Shown: piece after piece, positions 38,775 to 45,165 of the stretch
Position numbering within the stretch: position 1 is the stretch's first letter
How the letters are laid out: each line of letters opens with the position of its first letter
IMG/VR virus record: IMGVR_UViG_3300005518_000006
Span: 1 to 49,809 of that record
From: a virus
Direction: 5' to 3' (one strand)
DNA length: 49,809 nt
Program-made: the position numbers and the translations under genes
Notes under the pieces: generated by a model
Database searches by the model: none
What the model saw: the letters and a program-made list of their open reading frames with translations, nothing else
Told to the model about the DNA's origin: nothing

Positions 38775-38947
38775 GCAAATATCCGTATCCCGGGTATCTG
38801 ACCCCTCGGGAAATGTTTATGTGGTGGGATTGGGAGGATCATCCCTCGGGCCCGCCGTTGGATGATCCTCGGGTGAGTTGGGCTACAGAGGCACAGTGGC
38901 GCGCGTTCGTGGAGTATGCGAAACGCGAGCGTGAGCGGCGTGAGTGA
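38771..38947 (+). CDS. Trp-rich acidic/basic protein (58 aa)
   Basis: The GTG at 38771 overlaps the previous TGA. The protein has an N-terminal MSKYPYPGYLTPREMFMWWD and a C-terminal charged helix (WRAFVEYAKRERERRE). No family is recognised. Confidence 0.6.
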   Translation: MSKYPYPGYLTPREMFMWWDWEDHPSGPPLDDPRVSWATEAQWRAFVEYAKRERERRE

Positions 38948-38959
38948 CGGAGGAGGGTT

Positions 38960-39031
38960 CACAGCCTGCGGGCTGTGGGCCCGATCAGCTACTCAGGTTG
39001 AGTGGTGTTGAGGTATGGGGAGTGGTTAGAG
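38960..39031 (+). promoter_or_regulatory. Start-associated module D (before 39032)
   Basis: The stem CACAGCC/GGCTGTG (38960-38977) is followed by the perfect inverted repeat ACTCA-GGT-TGAGT (38991-39003) and ATGGGGAGTGGTTAGAG (39015-39031), which abuts the ATG. Confidence 0.75.
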
Positions 39032-39373
39032 ATGACGCGTGAATTCAGTCAAATTGAGGTAGGTCGTCACGCGCACATGTCCTCGGCTGAGGTTGAGGAG
39101 ATGTGCAGTGAGCGCGTAGGAGTGGAAGAGATCACGGATGCGTGCGCTGTCACGATCGCATCGTGGTACCAGTCGCCGGGGCCTACGGGTATCGCTTTCG
39201 CTGGGCTTGCTTCGTCAGGTTCGGCGGATGTTGACACGCTGTTGGAGAACATCTTCTACGCGCGGAACAACGATGTTCCGGCGTTGCCGGAGGGCGAGCG
39301 GGAAGCGGCGAAGGTGCAGCTTGACATGCTCGCTACTTGGGCGCTGCGGAAGGTGGACGGCAGTTCTGACTGA
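39032..39373 (+). CDS. Hypothetical protein (113 aa)
   Basis: The ATG at 39032 starts MTREFSQIEVGRHAHMSSAE. The protein is mostly helical (SADVDTLLENIFYARNNDVP; REAAKVQLDMLATWALRKVD), soluble and slightly acidic. It could be an early regulatory or inhibitory protein. No family is recognised. Confidence 0.68.
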   Translation: MTREFSQIEVGRHAHMSSAEVEEMCSERVGVEEITDACAVTIASWYQSPGPTGIAFAGLASSGSADVDTLLENIFYARNNDVPALPEGEREAAKVQLDMLATWALRKVDGSSD

Positions 39374-39378
39374 CGGTC

Positions 39379-39450
39379 GGCGACACGTCTTGTACGTGTC
39401 GCCTGTCAGCTAGTCAGGGTGGCTAGTGAGATAGATGGGGAGTGGTTGTT
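39379..39450 (+). promoter_or_regulatory. Start-associated module E (before 39451)
   Basis: A perfect 10-bp stem GGCGACACGT/ACGTGTCGCC (39379-39403) is followed by CTAGTCA-GGG-TGGCTAG (39410-39426, one T-G pair) and ATGGGGAGTGGTTGTT (39435-39450). Confidence 0.76.
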
Positions 39451-39987
39451 GTGAGCAACGTTGTTTGGTCGGCAGAGAACGGCTGGCACGACGGAGAAAA
39501 GGTCGATGTCCGAGTCGAGCACGGGAAAATCGTGGCTGAGAGCAACGAAAAGGGTTTCCCGGAGTTGGCTGCCGAGTTCACGGCATGGAAGCGTCAGCGT
39601 CAGGAGTACGGCGAGACTGACGGGATGCGCGTCGGGCCCACTTCGGGGCAGTGGGAGGCTTCGGACGATCGGGCGTTCGGCATGCTTGAGGAGTACGCCG
39701 ACAAGGTGCGCGCGTTGAACGCCGCTGTGAGTGACTTGGAAATGCTCGATGGAACCATGTGGGGTGACGTGGCCGAGCACTTCGGTTGCACGGAAGCTTC
39801 CGTGCTCGGTGACCTGTTGGTGACTCTCGGCCTGGTGCACGACGCGGAAATGTTGATGACGTGCCACTACTACGCGGATGATGTGGATGAGGAGCAAGAG
39901 GTGGAGATGCACACTGACTCGGAAGGTGTGCGGGATGAGCGGATTCGTCCAAGCATCCTGTTTGGTGACAGTGAACCGTCGTACTGA
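39451..39987 (+). CDS. Acidic hypothetical protein (178 aa)
   Basis: The GTG at 39451 starts VSNVVWSAENGWHDGEKVDV. The protein is acidic, helix-rich (DRAFGMLEEYADKVRALNAA), with Cys residues (CHYYADDVDEEQEVEM). A helical middle resembles no family that I know. The C terminus is disordered and acidic. Confidence 0.68.
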   Translation: MSNVVWSAENGWHDGEKVDVRVEHGKIVAESNEKGFPELAAEFTAWKRQRQEYGETDGMRVGPTSGQWEASDDRAFGMLEEYADKVRALNAAVSDLEMLDGTMWGDVAEHFGCTEASVLGDLLVTLGLVHDAEMLMTCHYYADDVDEEQEVEMHTDSEGVRDERIRPSILFGDSEPSY

Positions 39988-40001
39988 GTGACGTTGCCTC
40001 T

Positions 40002-40065
40002 GGCACCGGCCCGGCCGGTGCCTTTGGTTGCGCAACTCAGCGCACGCATATGGGGAGTGGTACAG
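40002..40065 (+). promoter_or_regulatory. Start-associated module F (before 40066)
   Basis: The stem GGCACCGGC/GCCGGTGCC (40002-40022) is followed by the palindrome GTTGCGCAAC (40027-40036) and ATGGGGAGTGGTACAG (40050-40065). A half GTTGCC repeat (39993-39998) precedes the stem. Confidence 0.75.
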
Positions 40066-40704
40066 ATGGCAGAGTGGAAAGAGATCGCGCGTGACCTGTC
40101 CGGGTTCGTGGCTACGTTCCTGTCTGAAAAGACGGGTGACACGTGGTCGGTGGATCAGGGCAAGGAACACGACTGGTCTGTGTGGTTGGTTCGCACGGAT
40201 GCCGAGGGCAAGGAGTCGGGGCGCGTGTTCGTGCGGCCGGACGACAAAGACAAGGAACGGATCATGTTCTCGGCTACGTATCCGGCGAACACGGTCTACC
40301 CGCGTCCGAGGCGCGTACAGATCACGTGCGACCGTTTCAAGGATGTTGACAAGATCGCAGGCGACATTCTGCGTCGGCTTCTGCCCGACGCTGAAGCGGA
40401 GTGGACCCGTGTTGCCGAGGGCAACGCTTTGGATGTGGAGCAACTGAAGGCGCGCGAGGCCGCATACGAATCACTGAGCGCGGTTGTCCCGTTGGATCGT
40501 GGACGGGAGGAGCCGAAGGTCAGCGACACGCAATGGGTGGCGGACTGGCGCGGCCCGAAGGGCCCGGCTGACCACCACGTGACGGCAGAAGTCAAGGCGA
40601 ACGTGTGGGGCAGCGTCTTCGATGTCAAGTTGGCGAATCTGACAATCGACCAGGTGCACCAGATCCTGTGGGTTCTCAAAGGCGGCCGGAACACGGGCGT
40701 GTAA
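40066..40704 (+). CDS. Hypothetical protein (212 aa)
   Basis: The ATG at 40066 starts MAEWKEIARDLSGFVATFLS. The first part is strand-rich (WSVDQGKEHDWSVWLVRTDA; ERIMFSATYPANTVYPRPRR). The C-terminal part has WGSVFDVKLANLTIDQVHQI, a likely helix-strand module. The protein is soluble. No motif identifies it. Confidence 0.7.
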   Translation: MAEWKEIARDLSGFVATFLSEKTGDTWSVDQGKEHDWSVWLVRTDAEGKESGRVFVRPDDKDKERIMFSATYPANTVYPRPRRVQITCDRFKDVDKIAGDILRRLLPDAEAEWTRVAEGNALDVEQLKAREAAYESLSAVVPLDRGREEPKVSDTQWVADWRGPKGPADHHVTAEVKANVWGSVFDVKLANLTIDQVHQILWVLKGGRNTGV

Positions 40705-40848
40705 CGGACTCTCGACAGAGAGTCAAGCACCATGGTTGTATGTGTCGCTTCGGGCCGGTCCAACTCCCTCACGGGTTGGACCGTGCCCGTGCCGGTGCAT
40801 CACCAGGCCGGCGCATTAGGTAAAGCGCCTACGTAAGGGGTGGTTGTA
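40705..40848 (+). promoter_or_regulatory. Start-associated region G with hairpins (before 40849)
   Basis: GGTCCAAC/GTTGGACC (around 40758-40782) is a strong stem; the repeat TAGG/CCTA lies further on. The degenerate start-associated sequence AAGGGGTGGTTGTA (40835-40848) precedes the GTG. No gene is visible on either strand of this 144-base gap. Confidence 0.6.
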
Positions 40849-41016
40849 GTGGGGAACGACTGGAATCCCGCCCGTCTGAAGTACGGGGAGGGGCCGCGTC
40901 ATGAGCCGGACATCAACACGGGTGCGCCTCCGCGTGCACACGGGCGGGAATGGCCGGTGCTGAAGTCGGCTCAGGAGGTAGAGGCCGAGCGTGCCTCGCA
41001 GGCCACGGGAGACTGA
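40849..41016 (+). CDS. Hypothetical protein (55 aa)
   Basis: The GTG at 40849 starts VGNDWNPARLKYGEGPRHEP. The sequence is disordered and charged, ending SAQEVEAERASQATGD. It overlaps the next gene by 26 bases in another frame. No family is recognised. Confidence 0.55.
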   Translation: MGNDWNPARLKYGEGPRHEPDINTGAPPRAHGREWPVLKSAQEVEAERASQATGD

Positions 41017-41284
41017 CGCCCTGGTGCGTCTCCTCCGTGGTTACGGTCGCCTTTATGACGACCCTCCGGAACAGCAGGGGACGACTGTCGCTGAGACGCG
41101 TCTCCGTGTCGGCAAGCTGATGGCTGACGCGTTCCGGGAACTTGACGGCTTGCTTCAGGCGGGGGAATCGATGCCTGAAGCATGGAAGGCAAGTTGGTTC
41201 TATGAGCAGCCGATCGAAGGTCAGGAGACAGGGCCGGAGGCAACTACGCCTGACGGACCCTCTAGGGGAAAGGAACCTCAGTGA
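40991..41284 (+). CDS. Hypothetical helical protein (97 aa)
   Basis: The GTG at 40991 lies in the end of the previous gene. The protein is helical (ETDALVRLLRGYGRLYDDPP; LRVGKLMADAFRELDGLLQA) and then disordered. The stop overlaps the next GTG. Function is unknown. Confidence 0.62.
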   Translation: MPRRPRETDALVRLLRGYGRLYDDPPEQQGTTVAETRLRVGKLMADAFRELDGLLQAGESMPEAWKASWFYEQPIEGQETGPEATTPDGPSRGKEPQ

Positions 41285-41718
41285 CAAGTGTGGTAGCGGA
41301 GGCGCCCGGTGTGGCGCCTCTGAATCTCTCGGAGTCTGGATCATGGCTGTGCAGTCAAGACGAGACCCTGAGGGCCCTGGTATACCGGATCGGTGCGATG
41401 GTGGCCGATGAGCCGGACATGATCGCTGTTCGGGATGCCGTGATCGAGTACGACCGGATCAACGGACTGTGGACCAATTCGCTCGGTATGTCGCGGGACG
41501 GGTTCACGGGTCGCGCGGCTGAGCAGCGGGAAATGCTCACGATGACGCCGGGCGAGATCGGTCGGCTGCGGATGCTGGCAACGCTGGCACCCAAGCCGGG
41601 GACGGCCCCGGGTGTGCAGTTCTCGGTGTTCGATCTGACGACGTTCAACGCGACGGCTGCGGGCCGCGAGTTGGTGTATGCGTACACGCGTGCGCTGCGG
41701 TGGGGCGTGGTCGGGTGA
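41281..41718 (+). CDS. Hypothetical protein (145 aa)
   Basis: The GTG at 41281 overlaps the previous stop. Its middle is helical (LRALVYRIGAMVADEPDMIA; RAAEQREMLTMTPGEIGRLR) and its end more strand-like (GVQFSVFDLTTFNATAAGRE). The protein appears soluble. No family is recognised. Confidence 0.65.
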   Translation: MTSVVAEAPGVAPLNLSESGSWLCSQDETLRALVYRIGAMVADEPDMIAVRDAVIEYDRINGLWTNSLGMSRDGFTGRAAEQREMLTMTPGEIGRLRMLATLAPKPGTAPGVQFSVFDLTTFNATAAGRELVYAYTRALRWGVVG

Positions 41719-41876
41719 CCGTTCTTCTGTTCGGGATCTCCGCCGTGTTCTATACGGCGAATTGGATCTCAATGGATCACGGCAAGGGCTTGAATCCGAT
41801 GTGTCTCGTGATCGGGGTCATGTGTTCTGGGGCCGGGCTGTATTCGCTGGCAAGAGATTTCAAACGGAAGTTCTGA
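41715..41876 (+). CDS. Two-helix membrane protein (53 aa)
   Basis: The GTG at 41715 overlaps the previous TGA. The sequence VTVLLFGISAVFYTANWISM and LNPMCLVIGVMCSGAGLYSL shows two hydrophobic helices joined by a charged turn. The end is basic (ARDFKRKF). It may be an exclusion-type or small accessory membrane protein. Confidence 0.62.
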   Translation: MTVLLFGISAVFYTANWISMDHGKGLNPMCLVIGVMCSGAGLYSLARDFKRKF

Positions 41877-41892
41877 CCCCGGTGGGGTTGAG

Positions 41893-41930
41893 AGGGACAC
41901 GCGCTACTTATCGGGGGTGCGCGTGTCCCT
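41893..41930 (+). terminator. Terminator after the 41715 gene
   Basis: The perfect 12-bp stem AGGGACACGCGC/GCGCGTGTCCCT is followed by TCTCTGTTTC. It separates the accessory set from the following small-gene block. Confidence 0.8.
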
Positions 41931-41991
41931 TCTCTGTTTCACCGGTAGATCAACGGATGCATTCAAGGGGGATTCATCAAAGGGGTTGGTT

Positions 41992-42234
41992 GTGGCGGAA
42001 CGAAGTGGGTTGAAGGGCAATCCGGCAAGCAAGCGGATGGGAAACGAGGCCGCGAAGCGGAAGCGGGCACGGTCGTGGGCGAAGCGGCAACAGGAGAAGT
42101 TCAAGAACCGGGCCGAGCAGGAGAAGGCCGCTCTCCTCAATCGTGTGCTTCGGTCGGGTGGTGAAGCCACCCCATGGGAGCGAGTGAAGGCGCGGCGGCG
42201 TGCGATCCGGCACGGTGCCGGCCTGGTGTCGTGA
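41992..42234 (+). CDS. Very basic protein (80 aa)
   Basis: The GTG at 41992 is preceded by AAAGGGGTTGGTT, a degenerate start-associated sequence. The protein is rich in Lys/Arg (KRKRARSWAKRQQEKFKNRA) and helical, likely to bind nucleic acid. The stop overlaps the next GTG. Function is unknown. Confidence 0.63.
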   Translation: MAERSGLKGNPASKRMGNEAAKRKRARSWAKRQQEKFKNRAEQEKAALLNRVLRSGGEATPWERVKARRRAIRHGAGLVS

Positions 42235-42458
42235 CTCGGCAGTCAGAGCCGGGCCCTAAGCCGGGCACGTACGTAATCACGATCGAAATTCCGGATATCG
42301 ACCCGGAATTGGTGTCGCCGGACATGCTGAGACTAGAGGCATTGTATGCGTCTATTCGCACAATTTCGGCTGCATTGTTTGACGAGACGTGGGTGACATT
42401 TCATCGGGTAATGCCAGATAGGGGGAAACATGGAGGACCCATCAATCCGGACACATGA
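42231..42458 (+). CDS. Hypothetical protein (75 aa)
   Basis: The GTG at 42231 overlaps the previous TGA. The sequence begins VTRQSEPGPKPGTYVITIEI and continues EALYASIRTISAALFDETWV. A small alpha/beta fold is likely. It overlaps the next gene by 29 bases. No family is recognised. Confidence 0.58.
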   Translation: MTRQSEPGPKPGTYVITIEIPDIDPELVSPDMLRLEALYASIRTISAALFDETWVTFHRVMPDRGKHGGPINPDT

Positions 42459-42564
42459 CGTTGTATTCGAGCAGGTAATTGCTATTCTCGGCATTTTCGC
42501 CGTGCTGGTAATTGTGTGCGGCCTCATTGTCGCGTACATGATTCACCGGGATCGGAGGCAGTGA
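42430..42564 (+). CDS. Small membrane protein (44 aa)
   Basis: The ATG at 42430 starts MEDPSIRTHDVVFEQVIAIL; a single strong membrane helix follows (LGIFAVLVIVCGLIVAYMI), with a basic end (HRDRRQ). Function is unknown. Confidence 0.6.
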   Translation: MEDPSIRTHDVVFEQVIAILGIFAVLVIVCGLIVAYMIHRDRRQ

Positions 42565-42565
42565 C

Positions 42566-42622
42566 ATGTTCGGAATCTTGTTCATAGCGGTGATCCTGCT
42601 GTGCGTCTTCGGACGCCGGTAG
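42566..42622 (+). CDS. Membrane micro-ORF (18 aa)
   Basis: The ATG at 42566 follows the previous stop by one base, with GGAGG nearby. The peptide MFGILFIAVILLCVFGRR is one hydrophobic helix with a basic end. It may be a real small membrane peptide or a chance ORF. Confidence 0.45.
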   Translation: MFGILFIAVILLCVFGRR

Positions 42623-42652
42623 GGTGCGCCGCACTACTCGGAAGGGCTGAAA

Positions 42653-42778
42653 GTGGCTCAGATCGGCACACAGCGCCTCTCAGGGGCGCTCACAGGCAGG
42701 CACCGCGCCCGGCTCGCTCGGCCGTGGCGCATCTTCCACCCGGCTCGCGCGCGGCGAGCCCTGCGGGCCGCCGCATGA
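42653..42778 (+). CDS. Arg/Ala-rich small protein (41 aa)
   Basis: The GTG at 42653 is preceded by GAAGGG. The sequence VAQIGTQRLSGALTGRHRAR and LARPWRIFHPARARRALRAA is basic. The stop overlaps the WhiB start (ATGA). It may serve mainly to couple translation; alternatively it is a DNA-binding peptide. Confidence 0.5.
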   Translation: MAQIGTQRLSGALTGRHRARLARPWRIFHPARARRALRAAA

Positions 42779-43176
42779 CAAAGGGCGCCATCGCCGGGGG
42801 GCAATACCATTGGTGTCTCGAATGCTACGAATACACAACGAGACGTGAAGACCGTATTTGCTGGCATTGTATTTCAGGGCGGGAAAGAAAGAATGCGATC
42901 GTGGACAAGTACGAAGTCCCGACCCCAATTCGATTCCCGCTCGCACCTGAAACAATTCTCCCCTGCATGGGGAAAGAGGATCAATTCCTGAAGCCGAATG
43001 CGGGACAGAAACAGCGCGACCTCTGTCACGCGTGCCCCGCGTACGCATGGTGCCTCGAATGGGGCATCGAGAACGACGAGTGGGGCACGTGGGGCGGCCT
43101 GTCACAGGCCGAGCGCCGTAAGGTTAAGGCTGGGTTACCGGCATTGACACAGGACGCCTACACCCTGATAGCTTGA
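42775..43176 (+). CDS. WhiB-family transcription regulator with extra N-terminal zinc ribbon (133 aa)
   Basis: The C-terminal part carries the WhiB signature: C64, C84, C87 and C93 (LPCMG, LCHACPAYAWC) for a 4Fe-4S cluster, then GTWGGLSQAERR for promoter contact. WhiB proteins act with the primary sigma factor in actinobacteria. Phage copies such as the one in TM4 can alter host septation and prevent superinfection. Unusually, residues 14-32 hold two CxxC pairs (C14/C17 and C29/C32), an added zinc ribbon. The gene ends this rightward unit before a terminator. The ATG at 42775 overlaps the previous TGA. Confidence 0.88.
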   Translation: MTKGAIAGGQYHWCLECYEYTTRREDRICWHCISGRERKNAIVDKYEVPTPIRFPLAPETILPCMGKEDQFLKPNAGQKQRDLCHACPAYAWCLEWGIENDEWGTWGGLSQAERRKVKAGLPALTQDAYTLIA

Positions 43177-43229
43177 CTCTCGGCCTGCCCGGTGCGCACC
43201 CCGTTCGCTTGGCAGCCACCCCCCATAGG

Positions 43230-43271
43230 ACACCCCCGAAACTGGGCTCCACACCCCGGTTTCGGGGGTGT
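43230..43271 (+). terminator. Terminator after whiB
   Basis: The perfect 13-bp stem ACACCCCCGAAAC/GTTTCGGGGGTGT has a 16-base loop and is followed by TCTG. It ends the accessory transcript and is immediately followed by the TTGTGGTACGTTC motif. Confidence 0.85.
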
Positions 43272-43277
43272 TCTGCG

Positions 43278-43290
43278 TTGTGGTACGTTC
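43278..43290 (+). promoter_or_regulatory. Extended -10 motif TTGTGGTACGTTC
   Basis: TGTGG precedes TACGTT, a TAnnnT-type actinobacterial -10, six bases after the terminator stem. The same motif recurs at 43488, 45062 and 45166. Any -35 would lie inside the hairpin, so an extended -10 promoter or a phage sigma factor is implied. Confidence 0.6.
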
Positions 43291-43483
43291 CTGCTGCGCA
43301 CGTTTCTGAGATAGACCCGACACGTAGTGGGTCGAGGCTCAGACCGGAGCGCCTAAGTGATCGGGATACGCAACCCGGCGACACGGTGATCGGAACGGGT
43401 ACACACAGGGCGAGTGCTGGCCCGTAATCGCGACACCAGGCAGGGCCCCGGGATGAGCTACTAACAACCTCCCCCGGGGCCCT
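43291..43483 (+). ncRNA. Candidate small RNA between whiB and the secreted-protein gene
   Basis: There is no ORF with a ribosome site here. The segment can fold with an outer TCTGAG/CTCAGA pair (43305-43343) enclosing GACCC/GGGTC (43314-43333), and it ends at the strong stem of 43442-43483. A start in the 43278 promoter would give about 190 nt. Existence of the RNA is inferred. Confidence 0.45.
43442..43483 (+). terminator. Terminator before the secreted-protein gene
   Basis: The perfect 11-bp stem AGGGCCCCGGG/CCCGGGGCCCT with a 20-base loop is followed by TTTCC. It lies immediately before the promoter motif at 43488. Confidence 0.82.
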
Positions 43484-43487
43484 TTCC

Positions 43488-43500
43488 TTGTGCTAGCTTC
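43488..43500 (+). promoter_or_regulatory. Extended -10 motif TTGTGCTAGCTTC (promoter of 43556)
   Basis: TGTGC precedes TAGCTT. The likely start near 43507 gives a ~50-base leader containing the stem GGGGGC/GCCCCC (43515-43531) and a GAGGGGAA ribosome site. Confidence 0.6.
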
Positions 43501-43555
43501 GTGGGGCGCCAACTGGGGGCACGGAGCCCCCGCGCATTACCTGAGGGGAACTGCT

Positions 43556-44272
43556 GTGAAGCTCCACAAGTTGGGAAAGCTCGCCACGCTCGCCACGTTC
43601 GCCGGCCTGGTGCTCGCCACCGGGGGAAGCCTCGCCGACGCCTCGCCATTCGACCCGACCCGGGCCGCCACCGCGCTCCCGGCAAACAGCGTCGGCACCG
43701 CGCAGGTCAAGGATGGTTCGCTCGGTCAGAGCGACCTCTACCCCGGTTTCGTGACGGCCTTGTATGGGGTCTACAACAGCACCGTGGGATTCCCGGCCCT
43801 CAAGCCGGAAGTCAAGGCCGCGCTGGACTCGACCAAGGCGCTCGCCGACACCGCCAACCCGCAGGAGATCGGGCTCATCGGCGGACCGATCAAGACCAAC
43901 GGAACCAAGCTGTCGCTGGACATGACAGTTCCGGCAGGCAAGTACCTCGTGACCGTGTCCGGCCAGATCGACCGGCACCAGGACGCGGCCAAGCCGGGCC
44001 GCGCCACGCAGCCCCAGTTGTCGCTGTGGCGCGACAAGAACAACAACGGTGAGTTCGAGTGGCAGGATGGCGAAGGATCGATCTCGCCGAACTGCACCAT
44101 CCCGGACACGACCGGCCGGTCGTGCACCGTCTCCGGATCCACGGTCATCACGACAACCGTTGCCGAGCACTGGAAGTTCGTTGCCTTCGGCTACAACGGT
44201 GACGGATCGGATGCCGGAAGCAACGAACTCGCCGTGTCGAACGCGACCTTGATCCTGGTCCCGATGCGGTAG
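43556..44272 (+). CDS. Secreted protein of TALPANSVGTAQ type (238 aa)
   Basis: The GTG at 43556 has GAGGGGAACTGCT upstream. The first ~29 residues form a Sec signal peptide: basic start (MKLHKLGK), hydrophobic core (LATLATFAGLVLATGGSLA), cleavage likely after ADA. The mature protein starts near SPFDPTRAA and continues TALPANSVGTAQVKDGSLGQ, a segment I recall from Streptomyces phages and prophages. It ends in a beta-sandwich-like domain (KYLVTVSGQIDRHQDAAKPG). It would be exported to the host surface or beyond. It has its own promoter and terminator, typical of a moron expressed from the prophage. Function is unknown. Confidence 0.72.
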   Translation: MKLHKLGKLATLATFAGLVLATGGSLADASPFDPTRAATALPANSVGTAQVKDGSLGQSDLYPGFVTALYGVYNSTVGFPALKPEVKAALDSTKALADTANPQEIGLIGGPIKTNGTKLSLDMTVPAGKYLVTVSGQIDRHQDAAKPGRATQPQLSLWRDKNNNGEFEWQDGEGSISPNCTIPDTTGRSCTVSGSTVITTTVAEHWKFVAFGYNGDGSDAGSNELAVSNATLILVPMR

Positions 44273-44282
44273 AGTGGTTCCA

Positions 44283-44300
44283 CCACCCCATCCGGGGTGG
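44283..44300 (+). terminator. Terminator after the secreted-protein gene
   Basis: The perfect 7-bp stem CCACCCC/GGGGTGG lies about 10 bases after the stop. No T-run is visible, so it may be weak. Confidence 0.65.
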
Positions 44301-44343
44301 CTGTCGGGATCTAGTTAATGCCAAGATGCCACTCCCCGTGAAG

Positions 44344-44356
44344 TCGCGGTACGATC
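44344..44356 (+). promoter_or_regulatory. Variant of the extended -10 motif (TCGCGGTACGATC)
   Basis: It matches TTGTGGTACGTTC at 10 of 13 positions. The terminator of 44382-44414 follows at once, so any RNA made would be about 50-60 nt. Confidence 0.4.
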
Positions 44357-44381
44357 CCGATTTATGTCTGTGGTGAACCGG

Positions 44382-44414
44382 AGCGCCCCCAGCCAGGACA
44401 GGGCTGGGGGCGCT
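44382..44414 (+). terminator. Terminator before the HTH gene
   Basis: The perfect 13-bp stem AGCGCCCCCAGCC/GGCTGGGGGCGCT with a 7-base loop is followed by TCCGTCTGTT. It is one of the strongest in the window. Confidence 0.85.
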
Positions 44415-44420
44415 TCCGTC

Positions 44421-44429
44421 TGTTAACGT
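44421..44429 (+). promoter_or_regulatory. Extended -10-like motif TGTTAACGT before the HTH gene
   Basis: TGT precedes TAACGT seven bases after the terminator, in the same place as the other motifs. A start near 44436 would give a leader of about 80 bases with the ribosome site AAAGGGG. Confidence 0.45.
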
Positions 44430-44516
44430 GGCCTCAGTGGGCCCTCTCGACGGCTAACAGGCGCTGGCCTAGGGAGGGTCCACGCCAGTTCACACAGGGA
44501 TAGAAAGGGGCCCGCA

Positions 44517-44804
44517 GTGGCCGAGACAGAGCAGTTCCAGGAACTCCTGAGCAAGGTGCTTGGCGACGCCGAAGCAACCAACCTGTTCGAGGACGCCATC
44601 GCCGCCAAGCGGCTACGCGAAACCCTCAGCGAATGCCGGGCCGGTGCCGAGCTTTCGCAAGAGCAGCTAGCCAAGCAGATCGGTTGCGCACAGGCGCAGA
44701 TCTCCCGCTACGAACGCGGCGACTACGATCCGCCGATGGGGTTCCTTCGCCGGTATGCGCAAGCCTGCGGATGGGATTTGAAGTTCCAGGTCACCTTCCG
44801 CTAG
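44517..44804 (+). CDS. XRE-family helix-turn-helix protein (95 aa)
   Basis: The GTG at 44517 has GAAAGGGG upstream. The HTH spans about residues 37-80 (LRETLSECRAGAELSQEQLA; IGCAQAQISRYERGDYDPPM), a clear HTH_3 signature. The N-terminal ~35 residues form a helix. It could be a transcription regulator such as a second repressor or an antitoxin-like protein. No toxin gene is adjacent. It has its own promoter and terminator, so it may be expressed from the prophage. Confidence 0.82.
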   Translation: MAETEQFQELLSKVLGDAEATNLFEDAIAAKRLRETLSECRAGAELSQEQLAKQIGCAQAQISRYERGDYDPPMGFLRRYAQACGWDLKFQVTFR

Positions 44805-45026
44805 GCTCCCCGCGAGCAACCCTCAGGTGCCGGATGGCCTGGTGCACTCGGCAAACCATCAACCACATGTGACGTACCGATACGAAAGGTATCTGTCCGT
44901 CTTTGGCGGGTGGGCTTGCACACGCCGAGCAGGTCTAATCTGAGGGCCCGTTGGAACCCACGTTTCGCCCGGGAGATCCGTTGCGCGGGAATCGGCCGAA
45001 ACATTCCAGGTGGGTAACAACACAAC
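44805..45026. other. Noncoding stretch before the terminator array
   Basis: No gene is visible on either strand. It holds the stem GATAC/GTATC (44879-44893) and a TAATCT near 44937 that might be a -10 box. It may carry the first RNA of the array, ending at the 45027 terminator. Confidence 0.5.
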
Positions 45027-45061
45027 GAGAGGGCCCCGACTCCTTCAGCCGGGGCCCTCTC
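45027..45061 (+). terminator. Array terminator T1
   Basis: The perfect 12-bp stem GAGAGGGCCCCG/CGGGGCCCTCTC, loop of 11. The promoter motif TCGTGCTAGCTTC follows directly. Confidence 0.85.
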
Positions 45062-45074
45062 TCGTGCTAGCTTC
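45062..45074 (+). promoter_or_regulatory. Array promoter motif P1 (TCGTGCTAGCTTC)
   Basis: It is identical to the 43488 motif at 12 of 13 positions, with TAGCTT as the -10. Confidence 0.55.
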
Positions 45075-45162
45075 TCTCTCGGCCCACCATTCGAGGGGGC
45101 ACGCCTGTAATGCGCTGTAGGGGATAGAAAGCCCCCCGGGATTGGAACCCCCGGGGGGCTTT
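45075..45162 (+). ncRNA. Candidate small RNA 1 of the array
   Basis: An ORF-free segment of about 88 bases from P1 to terminator T2. T2 is the perfect 13-bp stem AAAGCCCCCCGGG/CCCGGGGGGCTTT (45128-45162). The 5' part would be about 45 bases of mostly single-stranded sequence. Confidence 0.48.
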
Positions 45163-45165
45163 CGC

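Noticed and set aside
39406-40443. Leftward 345-aa open frame
   Set aside because: It is the shadow of 39451-39987 and 40066-40704, which have strong starts; it has no motif of its own.
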